Assembly: GCF_000382045.1 (NCBI RefSeq)
Contig: NZ_KB907451.1
Span: 434,001 to 498,000, forward strand
Reading direction: 5' to 3'
DNA: 64,000 nucleotides
Source: Variovorax atrisoli 110B
GTDB lineage: Bacteria > Pseudomonadota > Gammaproteobacteria > Burkholderiales > Burkholderiaceae_C
Within the stretch, counting starts at the first letter, position 1. Each line of letters starts with the position of its first letter. Shown here one piece after another: positions 42,750 through 51,528 of the stretch. The notes below the pieces were generated by a model. It worked only from the letters and a program-made list of their open reading frames with translations, was not told where the DNA came from and searched no databases. Both the position numbers and the translations under genes were made by a program.

Positions 42750-43658
42750 ATGAACCTCACCCTGCGCCAGCTGCGCGCCTTCGCCGCCGTGGCCGACACC
42801 GGCAGCTTCACCGCCGCGGCGCAGCAGCTGCATCTCACGCAGTCGGCGCTCAGCGTGCTGGTGCGCGAACTGGAGCGCGAGATGGGCGTGCAACTGCTCG
42901 ACCGAAACACGCGCCGCGTGCAGCTGTCGGAGGCAGGGCGCGAGTTCCTGCCCTCGGTGCACCGGCTGCTGGGCGACCTGGCCGGCGCGGTGGCCGGCGT
43001 CACCGATTTGCGTGACAAGAAGAAAGGCTTGCTACGGCTTGCCGCGCCGCAGCTCATGGCCTGCACCCTGATGCCGCGCGTGATCGCGCTCTACCGCGAG
43101 CAGTACCCCGACGTCGACGTGCGCCTGGCCGATACCCTGCCCGAGCATCTGCTGGCGGGCGTGACGGTCGGCGACGTGGAGCTGGCCGTGGGTCAGGACG
43201 TGGCGGTCGACGACGCCATCGAGCGCCGCACGCTGCTGCGCGACCGGCACTGGCTGATCTGCCCGCCGGGCCATGCCTTCGCCAATCGTCGCAAGGTACG
43301 CTGGCACGAGCTAGGCCCCTACACCTTCATCGCGCCCACGCGCGACTTCCGCCAGCGCGTGCTGCCCGAGCTCGCACCCGCCGAGCGCGAGTACATGCTG
43401 CGCCCCGCCACGCAGGAGGTGTCGTACATGACCACCGCGCTGGGCATGGTCGCCTCGGGGCTGGGGCTGACCGTGTGCCCCACGTACTCCGCGCCGCTGG
43501 TGCGCGCGCACGGGCTGCAGATGGTGCGGCTGGAGTCGCCCGACTTCCATCGCGAGGTGTGCGTCTACAGCGCGGCGCGGCGCTCGCTGTCGCCGGCGGC
43601 GGCGAGCTTCGTCCAGGTGCTCGAAGGCTTCGCGCGGGAGCAGCAGCAAAAGGACTGA
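42750..43658 (+). CDS. LysR-family transcriptional regulator
   Basis: A 302-residue regulator with an N-terminal winged helix (residues 3-62: [20 protein letters not shown]) and a LysR substrate-binding domain from about residue 90 ([20 protein letters not shown]). It is divergent from the VOC-hydrolase-monooxygenase operon and most likely its activator in response to a pathway intermediate. The ATG at 42750 follows a short AT-rich spacer with a palindrome; no good ribosome-binding site is seen. Confidence 0.92.
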   Translation: MNLTLRQLRAFAAVADTGSFTAAAQQLHLTQSALSVLVRELEREMGVQLLDRNTRRVQLSEAGREFLPSVHRLLGDLAGAVAGVTDLRDKKKGLLRLAAPQLMACTLMPRVIALYREQYPDVDVRLADTLPEHLLAGVTVGDVELAVGQDVAVDDAIERRTLLRDRHWLICPPGHAFANRRKVRWHELGPYTFIAPTRDFRQRVLPELAPAEREYMLRPATQEVSYMTTALGMVASGLGLTVCPTYSAPLVRAHGLQMVRLESPDFHREVCVYSAARRSLSPAAASFVQVLEGFAREQQQKD

Positions 43659-43777
43659 CCGTCGCATCCGGTGGAGGAAAAGCATCGGCGCGCGGCAACA
43701 GGCGCGTAGAGGCGGCGATGGGGCCAAAACTACAATGCAGCCGATCCCCGTCTTCCAATCTTCTCCAGGTTTCTCCA

Positions 43778-44971
43778 ATGAACGTCATTCGATTCACCGA
43801 CCTCTGCGCGCAGGGCAAGGCCGCCGGCCAGCGCGTCTTCATCCGTGCCGACCTCAACGTGCCGCAGGACGACGCCGGCAACATCACCGAAGACACGCGC
43901 ATCCGCGCCTCCGTGCCCTGCATCAAGCTGGCGCTGGACGCAGGCGCTGCCGTGATGGTCACTTCGCACCTGGGCCGCCCGACCGAAGGCGAGTTCAAGC
44001 CCGAGGACTCGCTGGCGCCCGTCGCCAAGCGCCTGGGCGAACTGCTCGGCCGCGAAGTGCCGCTGGTTTCCAACTGGGTCGACGGCGTCGACGTGAAGCC
44101 CGGCCAGGTGGTGCTGCTCGAGAACTGCCGCGTCAACAAGGGCGAGAAGAAGAACGACGAAGGCCTGGCCCGCAAGCTGGCCGCGCTCACCGACATCTAC
44201 GTGAACGACGCCTTCGGCACCGCGCACCGCGCCGAGGCCACCACCTACGGCATCGCGCAGTTCGCCAAGGTGGCCGCGGCCGGCCCGCTGCTGGCAGCGG
44301 AGATCGACGCCATCACCAAGGCGCTGGCGCAGCCGAAGCGGCCGCTGGTGGCCATCGTGGCGGGTTCCAAGGTGAGCACCAAGCTGACCATCCTGAAGAG
44401 CCTGTCGGCCAACGTCGACCAGCTCATCGTGGGCGGCGGCATCGCCAACACCTTCATGCTGGCCGCGGGCCTGAAGATCGGCAAGTCGCTGGCCGAGCCC
44501 GACCTGGTCGACGAAGCCAAGGCGGTGATCGACGCCATGCGCGCGCGCGGCGCCGACGTGCCGATCCCGGTGGACGTGGTCACGGCCAAGACCTTCGCCG
44601 CCGACGCGGCCGCCACCGTCAAGGACGCGAGCGACGTGGCCGACGACGACCTGATCCTCGACATCGGCCCAAAGACGGCCGCCCAGCTCGCCGCGCAGCT
44701 GCGCGAGGCCGGCACCATCGTCTGGAACGGCCCCGTGGGCGTGTTCGAGTTCGACGCCTTCGCGGGCGGCACCAAGGCCATCGCGCAGGCCATCGCCGAG
44801 AGCAGCGCGTTCTCGATCGCAGGCGGCGGCGACACGCTGGCGGCCATCGCCAAGTACGGCATCGAGAAGCAGGTCGGCTACATCTCGACCGGTGGCGGCG
44901 CCTTCCTGGAAGTGCTGGAAGGCAAGACCCTGCCGGCCTTCGAGATCCTGTCGAAGCGGGCTGCCGGCTGA
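43778..44971 (+). CDS. pgk: Phosphoglycerate kinase
   Basis: A 397-residue glycolytic/gluconeogenic enzyme that transfers phosphate between 1,3-bisphosphoglycerate and ADP. Family sites are intact: [12 protein letters not shown] (about residue 21), TSHLGRP (about 63), the hinge region [10 protein letters not shown], and the nucleotide-binding [10 protein letters not shown] near the end. TACAAT at 43731 may be the -10 element. pyk follows 119 bp downstream. Confidence 0.97.
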   Translation: MNVIRFTDLCAQGKAAGQRVFIRADLNVPQDDAGNITEDTRIRASVPCIKLALDAGAAVMVTSHLGRPTEGEFKPEDSLAPVAKRLGELLGREVPLVSNWVDGVDVKPGQVVLLENCRVNKGEKKNDEGLARKLAALTDIYVNDAFGTAHRAEATTYGIAQFAKVAAAGPLLAAEIDAITKALAQPKRPLVAIVAGSKVSTKLTILKSLSANVDQLIVGGGIANTFMLAAGLKIGKSLAEPDLVDEAKAVIDAMRARGADVPIPVDVVTAKTFAADAAATVKDASDVADDDLILDIGPKTAAQLAAQLREAGTIVWNGPVGVFEFDAFAGGTKAIAQAIAESSAFSIAGGGDTLAAIAKYGIEKQVGYISTGGGAFLEVLEGKTLPAFEILSKRAAG

Positions 44972-45051
44972 ATGAGCGGGTGGGGCCGCCCGGGCCTCGG
45001 CCCGCGGCCCATCGAGGAAAAACCCATGGGTGACTTCCGTCCGACACACAA

Positions 45052-45063
45052 ACTGTATACAGT
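45052..45063. promoter_or_regulatory. 12-bp perfect palindrome upstream of pyk
   Basis: ACTGTATACAGT lies 27 nt before the pyk start, close to where a promoter or operator would be. The spacing between CTGT and ACAG is 2 nt, not the 8 nt of a LexA box. The regulator is unknown; a carbon-metabolism repressor would fit. Confidence 0.5.
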
Positions 45064-45090
45064 AGCGAATACAAAACGGAGACTACCCTC

Positions 45091-46539
45091 ATGAGCACGG
45101 ACCGCATTCCCCGCCACGCCACCAAGATCGTCGCCACCCTCGGTCCGGCATCGAGTTCGCCCGACCTGCTGGAGAAGATGATCCAGGCCAAGGTCAGCGT
45201 GGTGCGGCTGAACTTCAGCCACGGCACGGCGCAGGACCACATCGACCGTGCCGCCATGGTTCGCGAAGCCGCCCGCAAGGCCGGCCGCGAGGTGGCCATC
45301 ATGGCCGACCTGCAGGGCCCGAAGATCCGCGTGGGGAAGTTCGCGCAGGGCAAGGTCTGGCTCGAGCCGGGAGCCAAGTTCGTGCTCGATGCCTCGCGCA
45401 CCGAGCTGGGCGACGTCGATGCCGTCGGCCTCGACTACAAGGACCTGCCGCGCGACGTGAAGCCCGGCGACAGGCTGCTGCTGAACGACGGTCTCATCGT
45501 GCTGACCGTCGACGCCGTCAAGGGCGAGGCGGTGCACACGACCGTCAAGCTCGGTGGCGAGCTCTCGAACAACAAGGGCATCAACAAGCAGGGCGGCGGC
45601 CTCACCGCGCCCGCGCTGACGGCCAAGGACATGGAGGACATCAAGACCGCGATGAGCTTCCAGGCCGACTACGTGGCCGTGAGCTTCCCCAAGAACGCCA
45701 CCGACATGGAAATGGCCCGCCAGCTGTGCAACGTGGCTGCCGCCGAGTACGGCCACAAGCCCGGCATGATCGCCAAGATCGAGCGCGCCGAGGCCATTCC
45801 GAAGCTCGAAGAGATCCTGCGTGCAAGCGACGGCATCATGGTCGCGCGCGGCGACCTCGCGGTCGAGGTGGGCAACGCGGCGGTGCCCGCTCTGCAGAAG
45901 AAGATGATCCGCATGGCCCGCGAGATGGACAAGGTGGTAATCACCGCGACCCAGATGATGGAGTCGATGATCACCAACCCCGTGCCCACCCGCGCCGAGG
46001 TCAGCGACGTGGCCAACGCCGTGCTCGACGGCACCGACGCCGTCATGCTCTCCGCCGAGACCGCCTCGGGCCGCTATCCGCTAGAGACCGTGCAGGAGAT
46101 GAGCCGCATCTGCGAAGCCGCCGAGGCCGCCGAAGACAAGCAGCTCGACGCCGACTTCAGCGGCCAGAGCTACAGCCGCATCGACCAGTCGATCGCCATG
46201 GGTGCGCTCTTCACCGCCCACCACCTGGGCGCCAAGGCCATCGTGGCGCTCACCGAGTCGGGCTCCACCCCGCTGTGGATGAGCCGCCACCGCGCGCACA
46301 TCCCCATGTACGCGCTGACCTCGCGGCTGTCGACGCAGCGCAAGATGGCGCTCTACCGCAACGTGCGCCCGCTGCTCATGGACTCGGAAAGCGATCGCGA
46401 CACCGCCCTGCTGCAGGCCGAGAACCACCTGAAGAAGCGCGGCATCGTGCAAAGCGGCGACGTCTACGCCATCACCTGCGGCGAGCCGATGGGTGCCCCG
46501 GGCGGCACCAACATGCTGAAAATCTGCAGAGCGAGTTGA
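45091..46539 (+). CDS. pyk: Pyruvate kinase
   Basis: A 482-residue enzyme converting phosphoenolpyruvate and ADP to pyruvate and ATP. Conserved sites: TKIVATLGPAS (residue 11), RLNFSHG, the cation and substrate loop MIAKIERAEAIPKLEEIL, ITATQMMESMITNPVPTRAE and AVMLSAETASGRYP. The start ATG has ACGGAG 9 nt upstream. Between pgk and pyk there is a 12-bp palindrome; a repeat copy begins 5 nt after the stop. Confidence 0.97.
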   Translation: MSTDRIPRHATKIVATLGPASSSPDLLEKMIQAKVSVVRLNFSHGTAQDHIDRAAMVREAARKAGREVAIMADLQGPKIRVGKFAQGKVWLEPGAKFVLDASRTELGDVDAVGLDYKDLPRDVKPGDRLLLNDGLIVLTVDAVKGEAVHTTVKLGGELSNNKGINKQGGGLTAPALTAKDMEDIKTAMSFQADYVAVSFPKNATDMEMARQLCNVAAAEYGHKPGMIAKIERAEAIPKLEEILRASDGIMVARGDLAVEVGNAAVPALQKKMIRMAREMDKVVITATQMMESMITNPVPTRAEVSDVANAVLDGTDAVMLSAETASGRYPLETVQEMSRICEAAEAAEDKQLDADFSGQSYSRIDQSIAMGALFTAHHLGAKAIVALTESGSTPLWMSRHRAHIPMYALTSRLSTQRKMALYRNVRPLLMDSESDRDTALLQAENHLKKRGIVQSGDVYAITCGEPMGAPGGTNMLKICRAS

Positions 46540-46544
46540 GCAAA

Positions 46545-46635
46545 CCCCCAGGCTTCGCGCACTTCGTGTCGCTGCGCCAACCCCCTTGCAGGGGGCAACA
46601 CCTGCGGCCCGGCAGAGCCGGTTCCGCGGTGTTCC
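46545..46635 (+). repeat. Stop-anchored three-hairpin repeat, copy 5
   Basis: It begins CCCCCAGGC 5 nt after the pyk stop and ends GGTGTTCC 6 nt before the end of the convergent acdS gene. The variable stem pair is GCGG/CCGC; the second hairpin is CCCCC, TTGCA, GGGGG. Confidence 0.92.
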
Positions 46636-46641
46636 TGGAAC

Positions 46642-47658
46642 TTATCCGTTCCTGAAAAGGAAGCTGTAGGCGTTCAGGGCGGGCACGCCGCCCAGGTGCG
46701 CGTACAGCACTTTCGAACCCGCCGGGAATTCGCCCAGGCGCACCTTCTCGATCATCCCGTGCATCGACTTGCCCTCGTACACGGGGTCGGTCAGCATGGC
46801 CTCGAAGCGCGCGCTCAGGCGGATGGCTTCGAGCGTGCCCTCGTTGGGCAGGCCGTACTCGGGGCCGCCGAAGCGGCGGTCGAGCACGATGTCCTTCTCG
46901 GTGATGTCGCGGCCCAGCTCCACCAGCTCGGCCGTGTTCTTCGCGATGCGCAGGATCTGGTCGAAGGTCTGCTGCGGCTTGGCCGAAGCGTCGATGCCGA
47001 TCACGCGGTCGGCGCGGCCGTCGGCGGCGAAGCCCACCACCATGCCGGCCTGCGTGCTGCCCGTGACCGAGCAGACCACGATGTAGTCGAACTTGAAGCC
47101 CAGTTCGGCCTCCTGCTGGCGCACTTCCTCGGCGAAGCCGACGAAGCCCAGGCCGCCGCGCGGATGCTCCGAGCAGCCCGCGGGAATCGGGAACGGCTTG
47201 CCGCCGGCCTGGCGGACGCTCTCCATGGCGTCTTCCCAGCTCTTGCGGATGCCGATGTCGAAGCCCGCTGCGTCCAGGCGCACGTCGGCGCCCATGATGC
47301 GTGACATCTCGATGTTGCCGACCCGGTCGTACACCGCGTCGGAGTAGTTGACCCAGTTCTCCTGTACCAGCACGCACTTCATTCCGAGGTGCGCCGCCAC
47401 CGCGGCCACCTGCCGCGTCTGGTTCGACTGGATGCCGCCGATGGACACCAGCGTGTCGTAGCCGCCTTCGAGCGCCTCGGGAATCAGGTATTCGAGCTTG
47501 CGCGTCTTGTTGCCGCCGAAGGCCAGGCCGCTGTTGCAGTCCTCGCGCTTGGCATAGAGGTCGACCTTGCCGCCCAGGTGGGCGCTCAGGCGCTTGAGCG
47601 GCTGGATGGGCGTGGGGCCGAAGGTCAGCGGGTAGCGGGGAAACTTCTCGAGGTTCAT
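46642..47658 (-). CDS. acdS: 1-aminocyclopropane-1-carboxylate deaminase
   Basis: A 338-residue PLP enzyme that splits ACC, the plant ethylene precursor, into 2-oxobutyrate and ammonia. Exactly the family length. Residues that separate true ACC deaminase from D-cysteine desulfhydrase are all present: Lys51 ([14 protein letters not shown]), Ser78, Tyr294, Glu295 (VYEGKS) and Leu322 (HLGG). It faces acdR across 156 bp. The product is cytoplasmic and typical of plant-associated Variovorax and Burkholderia. Confidence 0.96.
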   Translation of the reverse strand: MNLEKFPRYPLTFGPTPIQPLKRLSAHLGGKVDLYAKREDCNSGLAFGGNKTRKLEYLIPEALEGGYDTLVSIGGIQSNQTRQVAAVAAHLGMKCVLVQENWVNYSDAVYDRVGNIEMSRIMGADVRLDAAGFDIGIRKSWEDAMESVRQAGGKPFPIPAGCSEHPRGGLGFVGFAEEVRQQEAELGFKFDYIVVCSVTGSTQAGMVVGFAADGRADRVIGIDASAKPQQTFDQILRIAKNTAELVELGRDITEKDIVLDRRFGGPEYGLPNEGTLEAIRLSARFEAMLTDPVYEGKSMHGMIEKVRLGEFPAGSKVLYAHLGGVPALNAYSFLFRNG

Positions 47659-47787
47659 GGCGGCAGTTCCAGGAAATGGAGGAAAGAAGGAGGGGTGTCG
47701 AAGCCTCCATAGTAGGAACAATGCTGCACAACGTGCTTGCGAAGTTTGCTGGATTTGTCAGAGAAAAAAAGGCAATATCGGGAAAGT

Positions 47788-47801
47788 GAATGCTTTCATT
47801 C
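47788..47801. promoter_or_regulatory. Inverted repeat in the acdS/acdR spacer
   Basis: GAATG, CTTT, CATTC, 13 nt before the acdR start. It lies in the AT-richer half of the spacer and could be an Lrp-type binding site for AcdR; a second small dyad, GCAC, AAC, GTGC, lies nearer the acdS start. Confidence 0.45.
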
Positions 47802-47814
47802 CGATGAAAACAAG

Positions 47815-48300
47815 ATGAGCACAACAAAATTGCGTGACTCCCCGGAGCTCGACCGCACCGACCGCGCCATCCTGCGCACCATGCAGCGCGACGCCTCGCT
47901 GTCGAACGTGGCGCTGGCCGCCAAGGTCAACCTGAGCCCGGCCGCCTGCCTGCGCCGCGTGGAGCGGCTCAAGGCGGCGGGCCTCATCAAGGGCATCGTC
48001 GCGCTGCTCGACCCCGACGCGCTCGACGCCAGCATGCTCGTGATGATCGGCGTGGTGCTCGACCGCTCCACGCCCGATTCCTTCTCCGACTTCGAGAAGG
48101 CCGCCCAGAAGGTCTCGGGCTGCCTCGAATGCCACGTGGTCTCGGGCGAGTTCGACTACTTCATGCTCGTGCGCACCCGCGACAACGACAGCTTCAACCG
48201 CCTGCACGCCGAGCAGCTGCTGTACCTGCCGGGGGTGCGCCAGATCCGCACCTTCGTCGTGCTCAAGCAGGTGCTTTCGACCACGCAGCTGCCTGTCTGA
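47815..48300 (+). CDS. acdR: Lrp/AsnC-family regulator AcdR
   Basis: A 161-residue Lrp-family regulator with N-terminal helix-turn-helix (SNVALAAKVNLSPAACLRRV, about residues 29-48) and RAM domain (CHVVSGEFDYFMLVRTRDND). Divergent transcription from acdS is the standard arrangement for AcdR, which activates acdS in response to ACC or leucine state. The ATG at 47815 avoids an upstream extension of non-coding character. Confidence 0.92.
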   Translation: MSTTKLRDSPELDRTDRAILRTMQRDASLSNVALAAKVNLSPAACLRRVERLKAAGLIKGIVALLDPDALDASMLVMIGVVLDRSTPDSFSDFEKAAQKVSGCLECHVVSGEFDYFMLVRTRDNDSFNRLHAEQLLYLPGVRQIRTFVVLKQVLSTTQLPV

Positions 48301-48344
48301 CACGACCGGCGAAACCGCCGTCCAGCTGTCTGCGTACAGCACGG

Positions 48345-49265
48345 ATGATTCTTCCCTCCCCCGCGTCATTCCTCCGGCGCCGCGGCGCCTTCGTCCTCAC
48401 CCTCGCCTCCGCATTGCTTTCGGCCTGTTCGCCGGTCAAGGTGCTCAACGGCCTGGTGCCCACCGACACCTACCGGTTCGAAGGCGGCATCGCCTACGGG
48501 CCGGCGCCGCACCAGCTGCTCGACGAGTACCGGCCGCTGCCGTCCAACGCGCCGGCGCCGGGCGCGCGGCCGCTGGTCGTGTTCTTCTACGGCGGCACCT
48601 GGACGACCGGCGACCGCGCCAGCTACAGGTTCATGGGCGAGGCCCTGGCCGCTCAGGGCGCCGTGGTGCTCGTGCCCGACTACGGGCTGTCGCCGGCCTT
48701 CACCTATCCCGCCTTCGTGCGCGACAGCGCACTGGCCGTCAAGTGGGCCCTGGATAACGCGGCGCGCCTGGGCGCCGACCCGAAGCAGGTGTACGTGATG
48801 GGCCACAGCTCCGGTGCCTACAACGCCGCGATGGTGGCGCTCGATGCGCGCTGGCTCGGCGAAGTGGGCGCCAGCCCGAAGCAGCTCGCGGGCTGGATCG
48901 GCCTGGCGGGACCCTACGACTTCCTGCCCATCGGCGACCCGCAGGTGAAGACCGCGTTCAACTGGCCGGACACGCCGCGCGACTCCCAGCCCCTGGCGCA
49001 CGCCGGCCCCGCCTCGCCGCGCACCCTGCTCATGGCGGCCTCCAGGGACAACCTCGTCTACCCCGACCGCAACACCCTGCGCATGGCCGCGGCGCTGCGG
49101 GAAGCGGGCGTGCCGGTCCAGGTCAGGCTGTTCGACAACCTGAGCCATGCGACGCTGGTGGGTGCCTTCGCCACGCCGGCGCGATGGCTGGGCGGGCCGG
49201 TGCTGCCGCCCGTCGTGGACTTCCTCGGACTGGCGTCGGTCCTGTCCCACAAGGGTGCTCGGTAG
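48345..49265 (+). CDS. Alpha/beta hydrolase lipoprotein (carboxylesterase-like)
   Basis: A 306-residue hydrolase with a lipoprotein signal: LASALLSAC, Cys near residue 28. The oxyanion motif is [14 protein letters not shown], the nucleophile elbow [13 protein letters not shown], and candidate acid and base lie in ASRDNLVYP and NLSHATLVG. This pattern resembles the hormone-sensitive-lipase/BD-FAE group. It would act at the membrane face on small esters. It is 44 bp after acdR on the same strand but need not be related to ACC metabolism. TAGAAT overlapping its stop (49263) may be the fbaA -10. Confidence 0.84.
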   Translation: MILPSPASFLRRRGAFVLTLASALLSACSPVKVLNGLVPTDTYRFEGGIAYGPAPHQLLDEYRPLPSNAPAPGARPLVVFFYGGTWTTGDRASYRFMGEALAAQGAVVLVPDYGLSPAFTYPAFVRDSALAVKWALDNAARLGADPKQVYVMGHSSGAYNAAMVALDARWLGEVGASPKQLAGWIGLAGPYDFLPIGDPQVKTAFNWPDTPRDSQPLAHAGPASPRTLLMAASRDNLVYPDRNTLRMAAALREAGVPVQVRLFDNLSHATLVGAFATPARWLGGPVLPPVVDFLGLASVLSHKGAR

Positions 49266-49339
49266 AATTGCGGCAGTCTTTCCCGCCTTTTCGTCTTCTA
49301 CTTTTTTCCCTTTTTTCCAATTCCCGCGAGGTATTTCCC

Positions 49340-50404
49340 ATGGCACTCGTCTCGATGCGCGAACTGCTCGACCATGCCGCAGCCAATGGCTACGGCATTC
49401 CGGCCTTCAACGTCAACAACCTCGAACAGGTCCAGGCCGTCATGGAGGCCGCCAAGGAGACCGGCGCCCCCGTCATCCTGCAGGCCAGCGCAGGCGCCCG
49501 CAAATACGCCGGCGAAGCCTTCATCAAGCACCTGATCCAGGCCGCCATCGAGCAGTACCCGAACATCCCGCTGGTCATGCACCAGGACCACGGCCAGAGC
49601 CCGGCCATCTGCCAGGGCGCCATCGACCTCGGCTTCTCCTCCGTCATGATGGACGGCTCCCTGCATGAAGACGGCAAGACGCCCGCCTCCTTCGACTACA
49701 ACGTCGACGTGACCCGCAAGGTCGTGCAGCTGGCGCACAAGGTCGGCGTGACCGTCGAGGGCGAGCTGGGCTGCCTGGGCTCGCTGGAGACCGGCATGGC
49801 CGGCGAGGAAGACGGCATCGGCGCCGAAGGCGTGCTCGACCATTCCGCGCTTCTGACCGACCCCGAGGAAGCCGCCCAGTTCGTCAAGGCCACGCAGCTC
49901 GACGCGCTGGCCATCGCCATCGGCACCAGCCACGGCGCCTACAAGTTCACCCGCAAGCCCACCGGCGACATCCTGTCGATCCAGCGCGTGAAGGAAATCC
50001 ACGCCCGCCTGCCCAACACCCACCTGGTGATGCACGGCTCGTCGTCGGTGCCGCAGGACCTGCTGGAGATCATCCGCAAGTACGGCGGCAACATGAAGGA
50101 AACCTACGGCGTGCCCGTCGAGGAAATCCAGGAAGCCATCAAGTACGGCGTGCGCAAGATCAACATCGACACCGACATCCGCTTGGCCATGACCGGCGCG
50201 GTGCGCAAGTTCATGGCAGAGAACCCCGAGAAGTTCGACGCCCGCGAATGGCTCAAGCCCGCGCGCGAAGCCGCCAAGCAGATCTGCAAGCAGCGCTACA
50301 TCGAGTTCGGCTGCGAAGGCCAGGGCGCCAAGATCAAGGGCGACAGCCTGCAGGTGGTCGCCGCCAAGTACGCCAAGGGCGAACTGGCCCAAGAAGTGAT
50401 CTGA
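49340..50404 (+). CDS. fbaA: Class II fructose-bisphosphate aldolase
   Basis: A 354-residue zinc aldolase interconverting fructose 1,6-bisphosphate and triose phosphates. Zinc and catalytic sites: MHQDHGQSP (about residue 77), [20 protein letters not shown] and HGSSSVPQ. Length and sequence are of the CbbA/FbaA type usual in Burkholderiales. A strong terminator follows 21 nt after the stop. With pgk and pyk nearby, this is a glycolysis/gluconeogenesis neighbourhood though not one operon. Confidence 0.96.
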   Translation: MALVSMRELLDHAAANGYGIPAFNVNNLEQVQAVMEAAKETGAPVILQASAGARKYAGEAFIKHLIQAAIEQYPNIPLVMHQDHGQSPAICQGAIDLGFSSVMMDGSLHEDGKTPASFDYNVDVTRKVVQLAHKVGVTVEGELGCLGSLETGMAGEEDGIGAEGVLDHSALLTDPEEAAQFVKATQLDALAIAIGTSHGAYKFTRKPTGDILSIQRVKEIHARLPNTHLVMHGSSSVPQDLLEIIRKYGGNMKETYGVPVEEIQEAIKYGVRKINIDTDIRLAMTGAVRKFMAENPEKFDAREWLKPAREAAKQICKQRYIEFGCEGQGAKIKGDSLQVVAAKYAKGELAQEVI

Positions 50405-50425
50405 TCACATCCCCTTGAGCCGACG

Positions 50426-50449
50426 GCCACCGTTCGCGGTGGCTTTTTT
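50426..50449 (+). terminator. Rho-independent terminator of fbaA
   Basis: GCCACCG, TTCG, CGGTGGC followed by six T: a 7-bp perfect stem with a stable tetraloop and U-run, 21 nt after the stop. Confidence 0.93.
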
Positions 50450-50498
50450 CTGCGCGCACAATCCGAACTCCGCTATCCCGTTTCACCGCACCAGCCCC

Positions 50499-51404
50499 AT
50501 GACCACCGTCCACACCTCCTCCATCCAGAGCCTGCCCCTGCTTGCGCGCGGCAAGGTGCGCGACAACTACGCCGTCGGCGAAGACCGCATCCTGATGGTC
50601 GCGAGCGACCGGCTCAGCGCCTTCGACGTGATCATGGGCGAGCCCATTCCGGGCAAGGGCGAGATCCTCACGAAGATGGCCCTGTGGTGGTTCGACCGCC
50701 TCGGCCAGATCTGCCCCAACCACCTGACCGGCGAGGCGCCCGAGAGCGTGGTCACCGAGGCCGAGGTGCCGCAGGTCACCGGCCGCTCGATGCTGGTCAA
50801 GCGCCTGAAGCCGATCCCGGTCGAGGCCGTGGTGCGCGGCTACCTGGCCGGCAGCGGCTGGAAGGAGTACCAGGAATCGCGCGCGGTCTGCGGCGTGCCG
50901 CTGCCCGAGGGCCTGACCAACGCGAGCAAGCTGCCGCGTCCCATCTTCACGCCCGCCGCCAAGGCTGCCGTGGGCGAGCACGACGAGAACATCAGCTACG
51001 ACCGCGTGGTCGAGATCGTCGGCCCCAAGCTGGCCCAGCAGATCCGCGACACCAGCATCGCCATCTACGAGACCGCCGCGCAGATCACCCTGGCCAAGGG
51101 AATGATCATCGCCGACACGAAGTTCGAGTTCGGCCTCGACGAGAACGGCACCCTGGTGCTGATGGACGAGGTGCTCACCCCCGACAGCTCGCGCTACTGG
51201 CCGGTCGAGGGCTACCAGGCCGCGCTGGCGTCCGGCGCCAATCCGCCGAGCTACGACAAGCAGTTCGTGCGCGACTGGCTCGAGGGCACGAAGATCAACG
51301 GCAAGCCCTGGGACAAGACGCCCCCGGCGCCGCGCCTGCCCGCCGAGGTCATCGAGAAGACGGCGGCCAAGTACCGCGAGGCGCTGGAGCGGCTGACGGG
51401 CTGA
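50499..51404 (+). CDS. purC: Phosphoribosylaminoimidazole-succinocarboxamide synthase
   Basis: A 301-residue purine biosynthesis enzyme (SAICAR synthase). Conserved stretches: [20 protein letters not shown] (residue 15), [23 protein letters not shown] and the late TPDSSRYWP. Length matches the yeast-like PurC form. It follows the fbaA terminator and is probably transcribed alone; a GGGGATGT/ACGTCCCC hairpin (51469-51488) lies downstream. purE and purK are about 3.3 kb further on. Confidence 0.96.
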   Translation: MTTVHTSSIQSLPLLARGKVRDNYAVGEDRILMVASDRLSAFDVIMGEPIPGKGEILTKMALWWFDRLGQICPNHLTGEAPESVVTEAEVPQVTGRSMLVKRLKPIPVEAVVRGYLAGSGWKEYQESRAVCGVPLPEGLTNASKLPRPIFTPAAKAAVGEHDENISYDRVVEIVGPKLAQQIRDTSIAIYETAAQITLAKGMIIADTKFEFGLDENGTLVLMDEVLTPDSSRYWPVEGYQAALASGANPPSYDKQFVRDWLEGTKINGKPWDKTPPAPRLPAEVIEKTAAKYREALERLTG

Positions 51405-51528
51405 GGCTGAAGCAAGGGCTGCCCCCAGCCGGGTAGTCCATCCCGGGCGCCTTGTCGCCACGGGAAAAGGGGATGTCCGAACGTCCCCGCCTCGCCATCA
51501 TGTGCGCCAAGAACATGAGGGGCGGGAA

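Noticed and set aside
45052..45063. LexA box before pyk
   Set aside because: The site is CTGT-N2-ACAG; the SOS box of these bacteria has an 8-nt spacer, and pyk is not an SOS gene.
46642..47658. D-cysteine desulfhydrase
   Set aside because: Glu295 and Leu322, which favour ACC as substrate, are present; desulfhydrases have Thr at both positions.
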